A stretch of 64,000 nucleotides of DNA from Catenibacillus scindens (GTDB taxonomy: Bacteria; Bacillota; Clostridia; Lachnospirales; Lachnospiraceae). The translations under genes were made by a program, and so were the position numbers. Under the pieces are notes generated by a model. It was not told where the DNA came from. It saw only the letters and a list, made by a program, of their open reading frames with translations, and made no database searches. Below are positions 10,030 through 19,887 of this stretch, one piece after another; position 1 is the stretch's first letter; each line of letters opens with the position of its first letter. The stretch spans positions 1 to 64,000 of the forward strand of contig NZ_JACHFW010000007.1 in assembly GCF_014202115.1 (NCBI RefSeq), written 5' to 3'.

Positions 10030-11022
10030 TTATTCTTCTTCCTCAATAATTTTTTGATCCATTTTTTTCTGAGCCTCATGTCCAAGGCCATAATCCATCT
10101 TTCTTAACTCAAACTGAATTTCCTGTAAAAGTTTTCTATTTCCAGCAATAACATCTGCAAGAAGTCCAATAACACCACACAATACTGCGATAATAATTAA
10201 CATACTTGACAGTATTAAAGACTGAACGCTTCCTTGTCCTCTACCTTTTGCTCTCTTAATTAGATAACGGATTCCCAGGCCTGTGCCAGCAGCGCCAAAA
10301 ACGGCAGCAATAGCTGAAAAGACTGCCAACGGCCGATACATCATATAGGCTCGACCAATAGTGAGCATAGATTTCTTTACATATCCAAACATACTGTGGA
10401 AAAGCCTGGATTTTCTCAATTCAGGATTTGTTCTGATTGGAACCGAGGTCACAGCCATTTTATTTCTTCCAGCCTGAACAATAGTTTCCAATGTATAGGT
10501 GTACTCATTAATAACATTTAAACGCATAGCTGTGCTGCGGCTATAAGCACGGAAACCACTTGGAGCGTCAGGGATATCTGTATTTGATGCTTTACGGACA
10601 ACCCAGCTTCCCAGGTGTTGAAGTTTTTTCTTGAGAGGTGAGAAATGCTCAGTTTCATCAATAGGACGCTCTCCAACAACCATTCCTGCTTCACCGCGTA
10701 AAATCGGCTGTATTAATTTTTCAATATCTTCTCCGCAATATTGATTATCCGCATCTGTATTGACAATAATATCGGCACCATTGCGAAGGCAGGCGTCCAA
10801 TCCGGCCATAAAGCCACGGGCTAATCCTTTATTATTTCTAAAATTAACAACGTAATTAACGCCCCACTCTTTTGCTACTTCTACTGTATTATCAGAACTT
10901 CCGTCATTAATAATCAAATACTCAATAACATCAATACCATCAATATGTTTTGGCAGCGCATCCAGCGCAATTTTTAATGTCTCCGCCTCATTATAGCAGG
11001 GGATCTGAATGATCAGTTTCAT
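10030..11022 (-). CDS. Glycosyltransferase family 2 with C-terminal membrane helices
   Basis: This 330-residue protein begins with a GT-A domain of the dolichyl-phosphate mannosyltransferase type: IPCYNEAETL, INDGSSDNT and the DADNQY metal-binding motif. Two transmembrane helices follow (about residues 228-300) and then a charged cytoplasmic tail. Related enzymes load a sugar from a nucleotide donor onto polyprenyl phosphate, giving the substrate for GT-C enzymes. That would fit the two GT-C-like membrane proteins of this locus, but is inferred. A strong GGAGGAAG precedes the ATG. It follows ugd by about 20 bp. Confidence 0.85.
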   Translation of the reverse strand: MKLIIQIPCYNEAETLKIALDALPKHIDGIDVIEYLIINDGSSDNTVEVAKEWGVNYVVNFRNNKGLARGFMAGLDACLRNGADIIVNTDADNQYCGEDIEKLIQPILRGEAGMVVGERPIDETEHFSPLKKKLQHLGSWVVRKASNTDIPDAPSGFRAYSRSTAMRLNVINEYTYTLETIVQAGRNKMAVTSVPIRTNPELRKSRLFHSMFGYVKKSMLTIGRAYMMYRPLAVFSAIAAVFGAAGTGLGIRYLIKRAKGRGQGSVQSLILSSMLIIIAVLCGVIGLLADVIAGNRKLLQEIQFELRKMDYGLGHEAQKKMDQKIIEEEE

Positions 11023-11043
11023 CTTCCTTACTTCCTCCGTTTT

Positions 11044-12360
11044 TTATCTATCCAGGTATAAATAATCCACTACAGGACGGCCAATGGAATCGTAAATGAT
11101 GTGAACGTCTTTAAACGCGTCCAGTGGGTAGCAATTTCGTCCATCAAGAACAATGGGACATTTCATTTTCTTTTCAAATAAAGCTACATCCATATTCTTG
11201 ACATCCGGCCACTCTGTAAAAATAAAACAGATGTCCGCGTCTTCCAGAGCTTTATCTATGGTTTTGCAATATTCAATCTCCGTTGGATAGTATTTTTTAT
11301 AGTTGGCCACACCCACCGGATCCCACGCCTTAACTTTTGCTCCATCTTCCAGCAAAATCGGAATATTAACTAACGAAGGGGCTTCCCTCAGATCATCTGT
11401 TCCCGGCTTAAATGTCAATCCCAGGACAGCCACTGTCAGTCCTTCAAAACTGTCATAATACTTTTTAGCTTTTTTGATCAGCTTAAATTTCTGGCTATCA
11501 TTAACCTCTATGGCCGCCTTGATCGTCTTGATCTCTTTGTCGTTAAAGGCCGCCAGCCAGCTCAATGCCTTGGTATCTTTAGGGAAGCAGGAGCCGCCAT
11601 ATCCGATTCCAGCGTTGAGGAAACGGTTGCCAATCCTTGGGTCCATGCCCATCCCCGCCGATACATCTTCAATATTGGCGCCGACAGTTTCACATAAATT
11701 GGCAATTTCGTTAATATATGAAATTTTTAAAGCTAAAAAATCGTTGGAAGCATATTTGATCATCTCTGCGCTGCGGCGATTGACCACCATTTTGGGGGCG
11801 TCAAAGTTTTCATAAACTTTTTTAAGAACCTCCCCCGCCTCTGGATTTTCAACACCAATCACAATCCTTGAAGCGTGTAAGGTATCACGCACCGCCGTCC
11901 CCTGAGCGAGAAACTCTGGATTCGAGGCCACAAATACATTGACGTCCCGTCGTACTTTTGCCCGCAAAAAGTTTTCAATCTTGTCATTGGTTCCAATAGG
12001 CACCGTGGATTTCACGACTACAATACAGTCTTTTTCAATGCTTTCGGCAATCTGTCCGGCAACAGTATAGACGTAAGCCAGATTGGCGGACCCGTCCTTT
12101 TTCTCCGGAGTCCCCACGCCTATAAAGATCACATCCGCGTCTTTATATGCTGACCGATAGTCTGTGGTAAACGTCAGAGCATCCATATGCTCTTTCATCA
12201 GCTCGCTGAGCCCCGGCTCATAAATAGGAGAAATCCCCTGTTTCATTAATTCTACCTTAGTTTCATCAACATCAACACACCAAACCTGGTTACCTTTAGA
12301 CGCCAGGCATACACCGGTCACAAGACCGACATAGCCTGTGCCTGCAACTGCGATTTTCAT
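11044..12360 (-). CDS. ugd: UDP-glucose 6-dehydrogenase
   Basis: This enzyme oxidises UDP-glucose (or a related UDP-hexose) twice with NAD to the uronic acid, supplying UDP-glucuronate for polysaccharide synthesis. The N-terminal Rossmann motif is GTGYVGLVTG. The active-site cysteine lies in GGSCFPKD, and the C-terminal domain is complete (FKPGTDDLREAPS). I set the start at ATG 12360, giving 438 residues beginning MKIAVAGTGYVG. GAGGA lies upstream, and the longer frame from TTG 12405 adds 15 residues with no counterpart in the family. It implies that the polymer contains a uronic acid, or a sugar made from one. A possible internal promoter precedes it. Confidence 0.93.
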   Translation of the reverse strand: MKIAVAGTGYVGLVTGVCLASKGNQVWCVDVDETKVELMKQGISPIYEPGLSELMKEHMDALTFTTDYRSAYKDADVIFIGVGTPEKKDGSANLAYVYTVAGQIAESIEKDCIVVVKSTVPIGTNDKIENFLRAKVRRDVNVFVASNPEFLAQGTAVRDTLHASRIVIGVENPEAGEVLKKVYENFDAPKMVVNRRSAEMIKYASNDFLALKISYINEIANLCETVGANIEDVSAGMGMDPRIGNRFLNAGIGYGGSCFPKDTKALSWLAAFNDKEIKTIKAAIEVNDSQKFKLIKKAKKYYDSFEGLTVAVLGLTFKPGTDDLREAPSLVNIPILLEDGAKVKAWDPVGVANYKKYYPTEIEYCKTIDKALEDADICFIFTEWPDVKNMDVALFEKKMKCPIVLDGRNCYPLDAFKDVHIIYDSIGRPVVDYLYLDR

Positions 12361-12393
12361 ACTAATACCATCCTCATATGCACATAATAAATT

Positions 12394-12422
12394 ATTATAC
12401 ACCAATTAATATAAGATTACAA
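12394..12422 (-). promoter_or_regulatory. Possible internal promoter before ugd
   Basis: Read on the minus strand there is TTGTAA (12417-12422), a 17-bp spacer and a perfect TATAAT (12394-12399). Transcription would start near 12387, 27 nt upstream of the ugd ATG. The -35 box overlaps the stop codon of the upstream gene. It could give separate expression of ugd and the genes left of it. Confidence 0.4.
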
Positions 12423-14585
12423 TTTTCTTAATACTAATTCAGCAATTTCTACAAAATTTCTGCTGGAAATATGGACTCTAAATTCCATATTTTCCGTTTT
12501 TTCCCCCAGATCAAATGGGATTTGAATATTTATGTTTTCTCCACTCTGGATTTCACCGTCTTTTCTAGCAATTTCACTTCCCTGGCGGCTGACATCCACG
12601 CTAAAATTAACCGCCTCGTCACCGCTGTTCTCGCCAGGAATCGCCGAAAGTTCAACCTCTAATACATAGGAGCCGGCTCCCAGCGTCATATATGGGCCAT
12701 AAATGAGATAGCCTTCTTCTCCGTTACTGATCCACTGATCCTCCCTGGCCATATCCCGGTTCTGTGAAGCCATGCGTCCGCTGTTCAGCAGGTTATAGCC
12801 GCCATCGAGACTTTCAGTCACACATCCTGCCTGTTCCAGCCGCTCTGAAATACTGCTGTCAGAGGAAACACACAGAAGTAAATTTCCCCATTGGCTGACA
12901 ATACTCATATTTTCTGACAATGAAAAAATGTCCTCTGTATTAAATATGATCCAGTTTTCTCCATTGGTCTTATTCTGGAGATTCTCTACACTCTCATAAT
13001 GAATCTTTGCATCTGGTAGTAAAAACTGGATATATTCAATTTCCCGGCTGTCCCAGGAGTTTTTGTCTGTCACATAGTCAATAGTGACTTCGCCATCACT
13101 GTAATTTTGAATAACTCTTGTCAGTGATGAAACGCCATACAAACTTTCATGGGTCGATGTAAGCAATTGAAACATAGGCAGGATCGTTGATATCCAAAAT
13201 ACCAGACAGCCCGCCATAACCCATCTTTTCAAAGATAGAACCTTTTTTTGCCCGATCCACACAATGAACAATATACCGACAAATACTACAGTCAAAAAAA
13301 TCAGCAATCTTACCGTAGATAAAACGCCGTCCTGACCGTCCCTGTAAAACAGAGATACGCCGATATTGGTAATAATATTAAATTGGTTCCCAGGCAAAAA
13401 GGATATGCGAACCGCCGCAATCACGCCGCAGATGAGAACCCCGGCAAAACCCCCGGCCATCTCCGCAATTTTCGCTCGCTTTGAAAAAATATACAAAAAG
13501 CCCATCAATAATACCGGCCCAATCACATAGTCTGTATACCGTCCGTAAATTACACAATCAATTCGGGTCCCATTTACCATAAAAATAGTATTGATTCCCA
13601 GAGCGAAAATAGCTGAAAGCCCGACAAACAATCCTATAGTATTGGTCAGGCCCTGTTCTTCTTTTCTTTTTCCTGCAAGTATAATCCCGCCTTTAACACA
13701 CTGATAAAGACCAAGGGCTCCTACGCCCAAAGTTGCCGCACCCACATAGAAAACCTTGCCGAAGAATCCGGCGACCGCCCGGGCAAAACCATCCAGAGAT
13801 GTAAAAATATCTTTCAGTTTGTCTAACTGGCCAGAATAATCGTTGATCGCTATCAGAGCGCTATTCTGAAATAATCCGCTTATGACCATCTGTTTTATGA
13901 CCGAATGAACACCAAAGAGACAGATGAAAATTCCGGCAAAGAGAAGAATATGTCTTAGCTGGATTTTCTTCACCACGGCCAGTACGATTATGAAGATCAC
14001 ACTGGCAGCGACAACAGCCAGGCTTCTCTGATGAACCATATACATATAGACATTGCACAAGGCCAGCAAAACAATTTTCCAGGCAGATGTTTTTTCATAT
14101 AAAGTAATAAATAAAGCGACAATGACCCAGAAAAGCAGATAAAGGAGATTTTCCGGCCAGCAGATCTGGGACTGGACAATATTATTGGAATATGACGTTA
14201 TGACAAAGGCCATTATATAAATCCAATAATTCTTCTCCCTGGGAAAAAGTTTCTTTCCGCAGTAAACGGTCAGAAAATAGGCCGCGGCTAAAAATATCCC
14301 ATTTAAGACAACCGCGCCTTTGACCATCATTTCCGGTGAGTCAAATAAACGCATGAATATTGACAGCAGCAAACTATATCCATAGGAATAATAGTTGCTG
14401 TTCGCAGTCACTTCACTCCAGTCTTTCCCGGCGAAAAAAGCGGCAGAGGCCCAGTATCCGTATTCGTCATTAAGGACGTGGATGATCTTTAAATCTTTAA
14501 TATTCCATAAGACCAGAATCAATATAAGAACTGCGCCACTATACATCAGTACAGACTCCCAGATCTTGTTTTTATGAATCTTCAC
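12417..14585 (-). CDS. Large membrane protein, GT-C-like
   Basis: This 722-residue protein has about 12 transmembrane helices followed by a roughly 230-residue C-terminal extracytoplasmic domain rich in beta-type sequence. An acidic pair in the first outer loop (LNDEYGYWASAAFF, about residues 38-51) matches the catalytic Asp-Glu position of GT-C glycosyltransferases. It starts with GTG after AAAGGAGAGG. It lies between the DUF6311-like gene and ugd, with 17 bp to the former. It could transfer a sugar from a polyprenyl-phosphate donor to the exported polymer; the adjacent GT2 enzyme of the polyprenyl-phosphate type supports this. A role as polymerase cannot be excluded. Confidence 0.55.
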   Translation of the reverse strand: MKIHKNKIWESVLMYSGAVLILILVLWNIKDLKIIHVLNDEYGYWASAAFFAGKDWSEVTANSNYYSYGYSLLLSIFMRLFDSPEMMVKGAVVLNGIFLAAAYFLTVYCGKKLFPREKNYWIYIMAFVITSYSNNIVQSQICWPENLLYLLFWVIVALFITLYEKTSAWKIVLLALCNVYMYMVHQRSLAVVAASVIFIIVLAVVKKIQLRHILLFAGIFICLFGVHSVIKQMVISGLFQNSALIAINDYSGQLDKLKDIFTSLDGFARAVAGFFGKVFYVGAATLGVGALGLYQCVKGGIILAGKRKEEQGLTNTIGLFVGLSAIFALGINTIFMVNGTRIDCVIYGRYTDYVIGPVLLMGFLYIFSKRAKIAEMAGGFAGVLICGVIAAVRISFLPGNQFNIITNIGVSLFYRDGQDGVLSTVRLLIFLTVVFVGILFIVWIGQKKVLSLKRWVMAGCLVFWISTILPMFQLLTSTHESLYGVSSLTRVIQNYSDGEVTIDYVTDKNSWDSREIEYIQFLLPDAKIHYESVENLQNKTNGENWIIFNTEDIFSLSENMSIVSQWGNLLLCVSSDSSISERLEQAGCVTESLDGGYNLLNSGRMASQNRDMAREDQWISNGEEGYLIYGPYMTLGAGSYVLEVELSAIPGENSGDEAVNFSVDVSRQGSEIARKDGEIQSGENINIQIPFDLGEKTENMEFRVHISSRNFVEIAELVLRKL

Positions 14586-14602
14586 AACTATAAACCTCTC
14601 CT

Positions 14603-16417
14603 TTACTCATAATACCCCACAACGATCCCATCCACTACTTCCGTGGTCATGCCATACTCCTCCCCAGTCTTGCGGCTGTCCAGGATGTAGAGCGTCGCCG
14701 TATCCCCTTCTCCGGCGGCAAGGGCCTGGCGCACTTCGCCGTCCCGCTCGTTCCTATCGGGAATGTAGACACGGGCGGCCATATAAAAGTTCACAGTCAT
14801 ATCGTGGTCAACGGCAAAATTGGCAAATTCGTAGAGTGCATCATCATCGTAGGTTGTTTTTATAATTGAAAAAGGCACATAGGTTATGTGTTCTTTTCCC
14901 TGGGCCAGTTCTTCCCACCGCTCAGACTCTATGATCGGTTCCCGGTAGGCCGAAGAGGCCATATCACCCCGGACAAGGGCATAAGTCCCAAGATCCGCCA
15001 CCTGGATCACGGATGTCACCAGCAGTATGGGCGCGGCTATAACAAACCACCTAAGGCGGTTGACAATAGTGATAACCGCAAAAAACATGAAGATATAGCA
15101 GCAGCACCAGACAAAACGGCCCGTTGACCGGAAAATATTCAGCACCTTCAAAATAATATCCGGATAATCAATGATCCTGAGCGTCTCTTTTCCATATGTG
15201 ATCACCGGGCTGAGCGCCAGGATAAAGGCGGCAAGCCACGCCAAAAACATAGCGATCACAAAAGAATGTTCCCGGATCAGGCCGCCCAGGGCTGACAGCA
15301 ATCTTTTTACAGCGAAGGCATTCCCCGCAGATGGATTGCCGGCGAGATGGCCGCCATTGCTGCGGGAATCTTTTTGCCCCAGATCATTTCTGCTTTTGAT
15401 AGAGCGGAGAACAAAAAGGATAAATGTCCCCGCCCAAAGTATGGCGGATAATCCCAGCAATATAAGTATTCCAAGTCCAAGATAACCGTATCCTTCATCC
15501 TGTCCGGGATTATGTGGCAGACTTGGAAGAAAAATACCTTTGCCTAAAGGATTAATAAAAACATTTAAGTTTGAACTGTAGGCCCCAAGACCGCCGTCTT
15601 CCATGGAAGCGGTGGCGGAAAAAACGCCCACACTGTAGAGAATCACAAGATCTACAGCCACAGCGATCACACCCATGGGGATGTCCCACAGCCATCCCTG
15701 TTTTCCAGAACGCAGGCGGCGGGGAACAGGCTCATCCAGAAAATCCTGGACACATGAAAAGATCATAAAGATCATGATCATGGGAATATAGTAAATATGG
15801 ATCAACGAACCACACACAATAAGAAGAGTCCAGGCAATGGTTTTTCGCTTGAAAGTGTTAAACCATGGCTTGTAGACCCAGATGGCGATGGCCAGAAGGA
15901 TGATCCAGTTGGCCGCCAGGGCGGTGTGGGAATACATGCGCTGGATCACATAGGGTGAAAAACTAAAAAAGACGGAACCGATGACGCACAGCGCCGGATT
16001 TTTTGTAAACTTCCGCAGGATAACCCCGGAGACGCCGCCCATAAGGATGAATGTTAGGGCGCCCCAGATGCCAAAATACTGGAAAGTTTCGGGGAGAAGG
16101 GGCGAAAGCAGTTTAAAAAAGATGGCAAACAGAGGGATGGAATCGGTAAAAACCACACACGTCTGATCCGGGTAGAGAAGGCCGTCGGTCATCCCGATGG
16201 GAAAATGCCAGGGGGAAGAACGAAAGGCTTTCCAGCCCACATAGTGCTGCATGAGATCGCCGCCGGACAAAAGCCATCCATCGTTAGTCACATCCAGGAG
16301 GGAGGGGCCATAGCAGACCATATAGATCAACAGGCCAATAAAGCCGCTGATGCCAAAGATGAGCCAGAGCTGTTCTTTTGTTATGCTGTCATAGATTGAG
16401 TCTTTACGGTTATTCAT
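14603..16417 (-). CDS. DUF6311-like polytopic membrane protein
   Basis: This 604-residue membrane protein has 9-11 hydrophobic segments and a C-terminal extracytoplasmic domain of about 120 residues. The motif SGGDLMQHYVGWKAF in the first outer loop, followed by a proline-rich segment and a conserved Ser-His region (MYSHTALAANW), resembles the DUF6311 family found in surface-glycan loci. Its biochemical role is unknown; the topology recalls GT-C enzymes. It starts at ATG after GGAGGATAC and is separated by about 14 bp from the neighbouring GT4 gene. A poorly conserved, charged loop with Gly/Asn/Ser residues (about residues 335-365) interrupts the membrane part. Confidence 0.6.
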   Translation of the reverse strand: MNNRKDSIYDSITKEQLWLIFGISGFIGLLIYMVCYGPSLLDVTNDGWLLSGGDLMQHYVGWKAFRSSPWHFPIGMTDGLLYPDQTCVVFTDSIPLFAIFFKLLSPLLPETFQYFGIWGALTFILMGGVSGVILRKFTKNPALCVIGSVFFSFSPYVIQRMYSHTALAANWIILLAIAIWVYKPWFNTFKRKTIAWTLLIVCGSLIHIYYIPMIMIFMIFSCVQDFLDEPVPRRLRSGKQGWLWDIPMGVIAVAVDLVILYSVGVFSATASMEDGGLGAYSSNLNVFINPLGKGIFLPSLPHNPGQDEGYGYLGLGILILLGLSAILWAGTFILFVLRSIKSRNDLGQKDSRSNGGHLAGNPSAGNAFAVKRLLSALGGLIREHSFVIAMFLAWLAAFILALSPVITYGKETLRIIDYPDIILKVLNIFRSTGRFVWCCCYIFMFFAVITIVNRLRWFVIAAPILLVTSVIQVADLGTYALVRGDMASSAYREPIIESERWEELAQGKEHITYVPFSIIKTTYDDDALYEFANFAVDHDMTVNFYMAARVYIPDRNERDGEVRQALAAGEGDTATLYILDSRKTGEEYGMTTEVVDGIVVGYYE

Positions 16418-16431
16418 AAGTATCCTCCGTC

Positions 16432-17616
16432 TTAACCCAGGATTTCTTCAAAAAAGTCTTTATATTTTCTGATGACCACATCCCAGTCAAAGTTCTCTTT
16501 CACGTAGCGGCAACCGTTGTCTCCCATCTGCCGGGCTTCATCGGGATGTCCTAAAATGTAGTTGACACAGGCTTCAAACTCCGGATAGGAGCCAAAATAC
16601 AGGCCGCCATTGCTGTCCTGGGCGAAATGCCGTGTCACTTGGCAGGCTTCGTGGACAAGAACCGGGCGATGGCACAGCCAGCTTTCCATAATGACAATGG
16701 AAAAACTCTCGTTTTTAGAGGGCTGGCACATGAGAGTTGCCGAGGCGGTAATGTCATATTTGTCCTGAATGTCCACAAAGCCAAGGTCGTGTACGTCCTT
16801 TTTGACAGCGTCGGGGATTTTCACTTTCCCGCCGCCGATGAGGACAAGCTGCATGTCATTGTTCATCCGTTCTTTATACCGGGCAAAATAGCGGATCAGG
16901 GTATTGATATTTTTGCCCTCATCTTTACGCCCCGCATAGACAATAAATGGGCTGGTAATCTTGTATTTTTCAAGGAAGCGTTCCCGGCTGTAAGTTATGT
17001 TTGTGTTCATGCCGACACCGATAACTTTCTGATGGACATTTTTCAGATTGTAAATAGGCTGCATCAGATCATACTCCGGCTGGGCGTTGTAAACAATACC
17101 GGCAACTTTAGAGTAGGCTTCCCGGAAAATTTTCATATAGATATAAGCTTCGTCATGAAAACACGGGATAAGTACAGATTTTTCCGGACAGATCTGGCTG
17201 CCGTACCATGTAGGGCCAAACATATAAGGGATAAAAATAAAAAGGGCGTACTCCTCCTGATGCTCTCTCATGTAAGTGTAAAGATCGTCGCTGTTGACCA
17301 TCTCATGGATAAAAATCTGCTCCTCGTCCTTTGTCAGCATGGAGCCGTTCATCAACTTAATATTCACGCCGTCAAAGGCTGCCGCGTCCCTTTTGCGCAC
17401 TTTAAAACGGCGCACCGGCACCCCTGTCTCTTCGGTCAGTCCCGGACGGTGGAAATTCTCATTCCAGTCCGCAGTAAATTCTTTGACACAGGTGGTCAGG
17501 ACTTCACAGTCCACCCCCGCGTCCAGAAGATGATGGACAAGGCTTCGAAGCTCCATCTCCGCGCCGCCGGGAATTTTCTCGCCATACCAGGGTATAACAA
17601 ACCCAAGTTTTTTCAT
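16432..17616 (-). CDS. Glycosyltransferase family 4
   Basis: This 394-residue GT4 enzyme begins GFVIPWYGEKIPGGAE, with the glycine-rich acceptor loop. IVYAGRKDEGKNI opens the donor domain, and the motif region is CQPSKNESFSIVIMESW. It is a paralogue of the next gene (17613-18812): both share the GGAE/GGSE start, an RRFKV segment near residue 75 and a domain with HDEAYIY or HDEPYIY. This suggests gene duplication followed by specialisation for two successive sugars. Its start codon overlaps the stop of the upstream gene by 4 bp (ATGA), showing translational coupling. Confidence 0.85.
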   Translation of the reverse strand: MKKLGFVIPWYGEKIPGGAEMELRSLVHHLLDAGVDCEVLTTCVKEFTADWNENFHRPGLTEETGVPVRRFKVRKRDAAAFDGVNIKLMNGSMLTKDEEQIFIHEMVNSDDLYTYMREHQEEYALFIFIPYMFGPTWYGSQICPEKSVLIPCFHDEAYIYMKIFREAYSKVAGIVYNAQPEYDLMQPIYNLKNVHQKVIGVGMNTNITYSRERFLEKYKITSPFIVYAGRKDEGKNINTLIRYFARYKERMNNDMQLVLIGGGKVKIPDAVKKDVHDLGFVDIQDKYDITASATLMCQPSKNESFSIVIMESWLCHRPVLVHEACQVTRHFAQDSNGGLYFGSYPEFEACVNYILGHPDEARQMGDNGCRYVKENFDWDVVIRKYKDFFEEILG

Positions 17617-18812
17617 GCAGTTTCACCTCCGGCCTTATCTATAATACCATTTAAAAAGCCTGTCATGTGATCAATAATCACATCCCACTGATAATATTTA
17701 TCAATATAGACACGAGCATTGCGTCCCATTTCTTCCCACTGGCGGGGATGATCAAGCATCCAGCGCAAAATACCCTCAAATTCACAGTAGCCGTCATAGT
17801 ACAGGCCGCCATCGCTTTTGTGGCAATGACCTTTAAGAACCTGACATTTGCCGTTGACGATCACCGGAATGTGAAGGGACATGGCCTCTAACACCGATAT
17901 GGACAGACTTTCATACTGGGACGGCAGAACAAGGGCGCTGGCTCCGGCAATGCCGTTATATTTTACCTCGTCGCTGACAAAGCCCAGGGAAATAATATCC
18001 GGATGATCGGGAATGTCGATCATACGCTTGCCCATAAGCACCAGCTTTAATGAACTCTTTGGATGGCGGACTTTGTAAGCGATAAAATAGTCAAAGAGCT
18101 TGTCGCAGCCTTTTGTGGCGTCAATGCGTCCCACATAAATCAGGTATTTGTCCCAGATATGGAACTTTTTCCGGAAGGCAAGCTCGTCCACCCCCGCAGG
18201 TACATCCACGCCAGTGGCCTCAACAATGTGGGGAATGTTTTCATTATGGAAAGTCTTTTCCACAAAATCCTTTTCCTCGTCGGTCAGGTAGATGATCCCC
18301 TGGGGCTTTAAAAAAATATCCCGGTAAATACTGAAATAAATGTAAGGCTCATCATGGGCTGTCGGTATAAGCACAGCTTTTTGGGCCATCTGGGGCAAGC
18401 CGCGCACAGTTAAGTAGTAAAGGTAGGTGACAAAGATAAAAAGGTCGTACTCCTTTTCATGTTTCTGAATATAATCGAGAAGGCCTTTGCACACCGGGCC
18501 CTGGGCCTCCACCCAGTCCTGCTCCTGCTTTGGCGTCCGTCCGGGATTCAGTGAAATCTCATCAGTCATCTTGTTGAAAGAAGCCACATCCCTTGTCCGG
18601 TCCACCTTAAACCGGCGCACCAGGACGCCTTCAATGACTTCAGTGCCTTCGCTGTAGTAATTTTCCCACGTATCATAGCCGATAGCGGTAGTTGTGAGAA
18701 CTTCCACCTCAAAATTTTTACTTAGCTTCTCAGCGATAAGGCGGGTATAATATTCTGATCCGCCGTTGACCTCCAGGCCGTACCGCTGGTTAATTAACCC
18801 AATCCTTCTCAT
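17613..18812 (-). CDS. Glycosyltransferase family 4
   Basis: This 399-residue GT4 enzyme has GLINQRYGLEVNGGSEY at the N-terminus, LIYVGRIDATKGCD at the start of the donor domain, and LPSQYESLSISVLEAM as the Glu-X7-Glu site. It is a clear paralogue of the gene at 16432-17616. Both of its ends overlap neighbours by 4 bp, so three GT4 genes form a tightly coupled block. The shared RRFKV and HDEPYIY segments are unusual within GT4 and could help define a subfamily. Donor and acceptor are not predictable from sequence. Confidence 0.85.
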   Translation of the reverse strand: MRRIGLINQRYGLEVNGGSEYYTRLIAEKLSKNFEVEVLTTTAIGYDTWENYYSEGTEVIEGVLVRRFKVDRTRDVASFNKMTDEISLNPGRTPKQEQDWVEAQGPVCKGLLDYIQKHEKEYDLFIFVTYLYYLTVRGLPQMAQKAVLIPTAHDEPYIYFSIYRDIFLKPQGIIYLTDEEKDFVEKTFHNENIPHIVEATGVDVPAGVDELAFRKKFHIWDKYLIYVGRIDATKGCDKLFDYFIAYKVRHPKSSLKLVLMGKRMIDIPDHPDIISLGFVSDEVKYNGIAGASALVLPSQYESLSISVLEAMSLHIPVIVNGKCQVLKGHCHKSDGGLYYDGYCEFEGILRWMLDHPRQWEEMGRNARVYIDKYYQWDVIIDHMTGFLNGIIDKAGGETA

Positions 18813-19885
18813 TTTCTCTCCCCTGTAAATCCATTCAAATATTGAACAAACTGATCCCGGATCACGTCATGGGAAAAATCGCCGAGGCGGATATTTTCAT
18901 TAGATACAATGTCCTCTTTCAATCCCGGCCGTGTCATGACCTGATGGATCATCCCCGCAGCTACCAGCGGATTTTTATCTTTTAGAAGGATACCGCTGCC
19001 GCCAAGGGTCCAGCCGATGGCAGAACTGTCATAGGCCACAATAGGAATCTGGAATGCCATGGCTTCAGCCAACGGTACACAAAAGCCTTCATGTTCGCTC
19101 ATGCATAAAAATACATCCGCCGCTGTATAACATGCCAGTATCTCGTTAAACTTAATCTGTCCGGTAAAATAAACGTCCTCCGCGCCCAGTCTCTCGATAA
19201 ATGCTTTCAGGCTGTGGTAGTAGTTTTCCATGCCATAGTAAGATCCGGCCAGGATCAGGCGGCTTTTGGGATTAAAATATTTTTTATAGTAATAAAAACA
19301 TTTAATCACATCTTCCTGTTTTTTGTTAGGCGCGATTCGGCCGGTAAAAAGAATGTTGACAAAATCATCGTCAAATCGGCGCAGCATCCGCTTGGAGGGC
19401 ATTTTCTTATAATCGTCAAAAGGAATCAAAATTGGAAGCACGTCAATGGGACAGGTGTATCCCATCCGGATCAGATCCTGACGGTTAAACTCCGAGTCTG
19501 CCAGACAGTAATCAAACTTATCTGAAAGATATTTTACCTGTTTTAGACCTTCCTCGCAGGCTCCCGCCGTAAAAGGATTATAGGGCGCCAGAAATTCAGG
19601 CGGGGTTACATTGTGGTAGATCATGATCTTGCGGCAGTTGAAATTTTCAATTTCATAAGTGAGCTGGGAGCCGATGGACATATGATAAATGAGAATATCT
19701 TCCGGCGCCATATAGGGCACTTTGTAGGCCAGCTTCACATTTTTGTTTTTAATCCGCTCGTCAATGGTTTCGGCGTAAATGCCTGTCTCATATCCCATCT
19801 CCTCAATAACCTGCATCAAAGCCAGTGTGTCGTTGCCTACAGCGTCGCCAAAGGCCAGGGTGGGAAGGAGCTGTATTACTTTCAC
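18809..19885 (-). CDS. Glycosyltransferase family 4
   Basis: This 358-residue GT4 enzyme starts MKVIQLLPTLAFGDAVGNDT. The donor domain opens with ILFTGRIAPNKKQEDVI and has CMSEHEGFCVPLAEAM as its conserved acidic motif. The start is GTG at 19885, preceded by GGAGGCGT. It overlaps the next GT4 gene by 4 bp and lies 2 bp from the stop of the coiled-coil gene upstream. Related enzymes in O-antigen and rhamnan clusters add mannose or rhamnose; nothing here fixes the sugar. Confidence 0.85.
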   Translation of the reverse strand: MKVIQLLPTLAFGDAVGNDTLALMQVIEEMGYETGIYAETIDERIKNKNVKLAYKVPYMAPEDILIYHMSIGSQLTYEIENFNCRKIMIYHNVTPPEFLAPYNPFTAGACEEGLKQVKYLSDKFDYCLADSEFNRQDLIRMGYTCPIDVLPILIPFDDYKKMPSKRMLRRFDDDFVNILFTGRIAPNKKQEDVIKCFYYYKKYFNPKSRLILAGSYYGMENYYHSLKAFIERLGAEDVYFTGQIKFNEILACYTAADVFLCMSEHEGFCVPLAEAMAFQIPIVAYDSSAIGWTLGGSGILLKDKNPLVAAGMIHQVMTRPGLKEDIVSNENIRLGDFSHDVIRDQFVQYLNGFTGERK

Positions 19886-19887
19886 GG

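Noticed and set aside
14395-14577. Several plus-strand short frames in the polysaccharide locus
   Set aside because: All lie opposite strongly supported genes and have no start signals; they are shadow frames.
16627-17670. Plus-strand open frame of 347 codons opposite two GT4 genes
   Set aside because: It has no ribosome site or known domain and runs across the overlap of two well-supported genes; it is a shadow frame.
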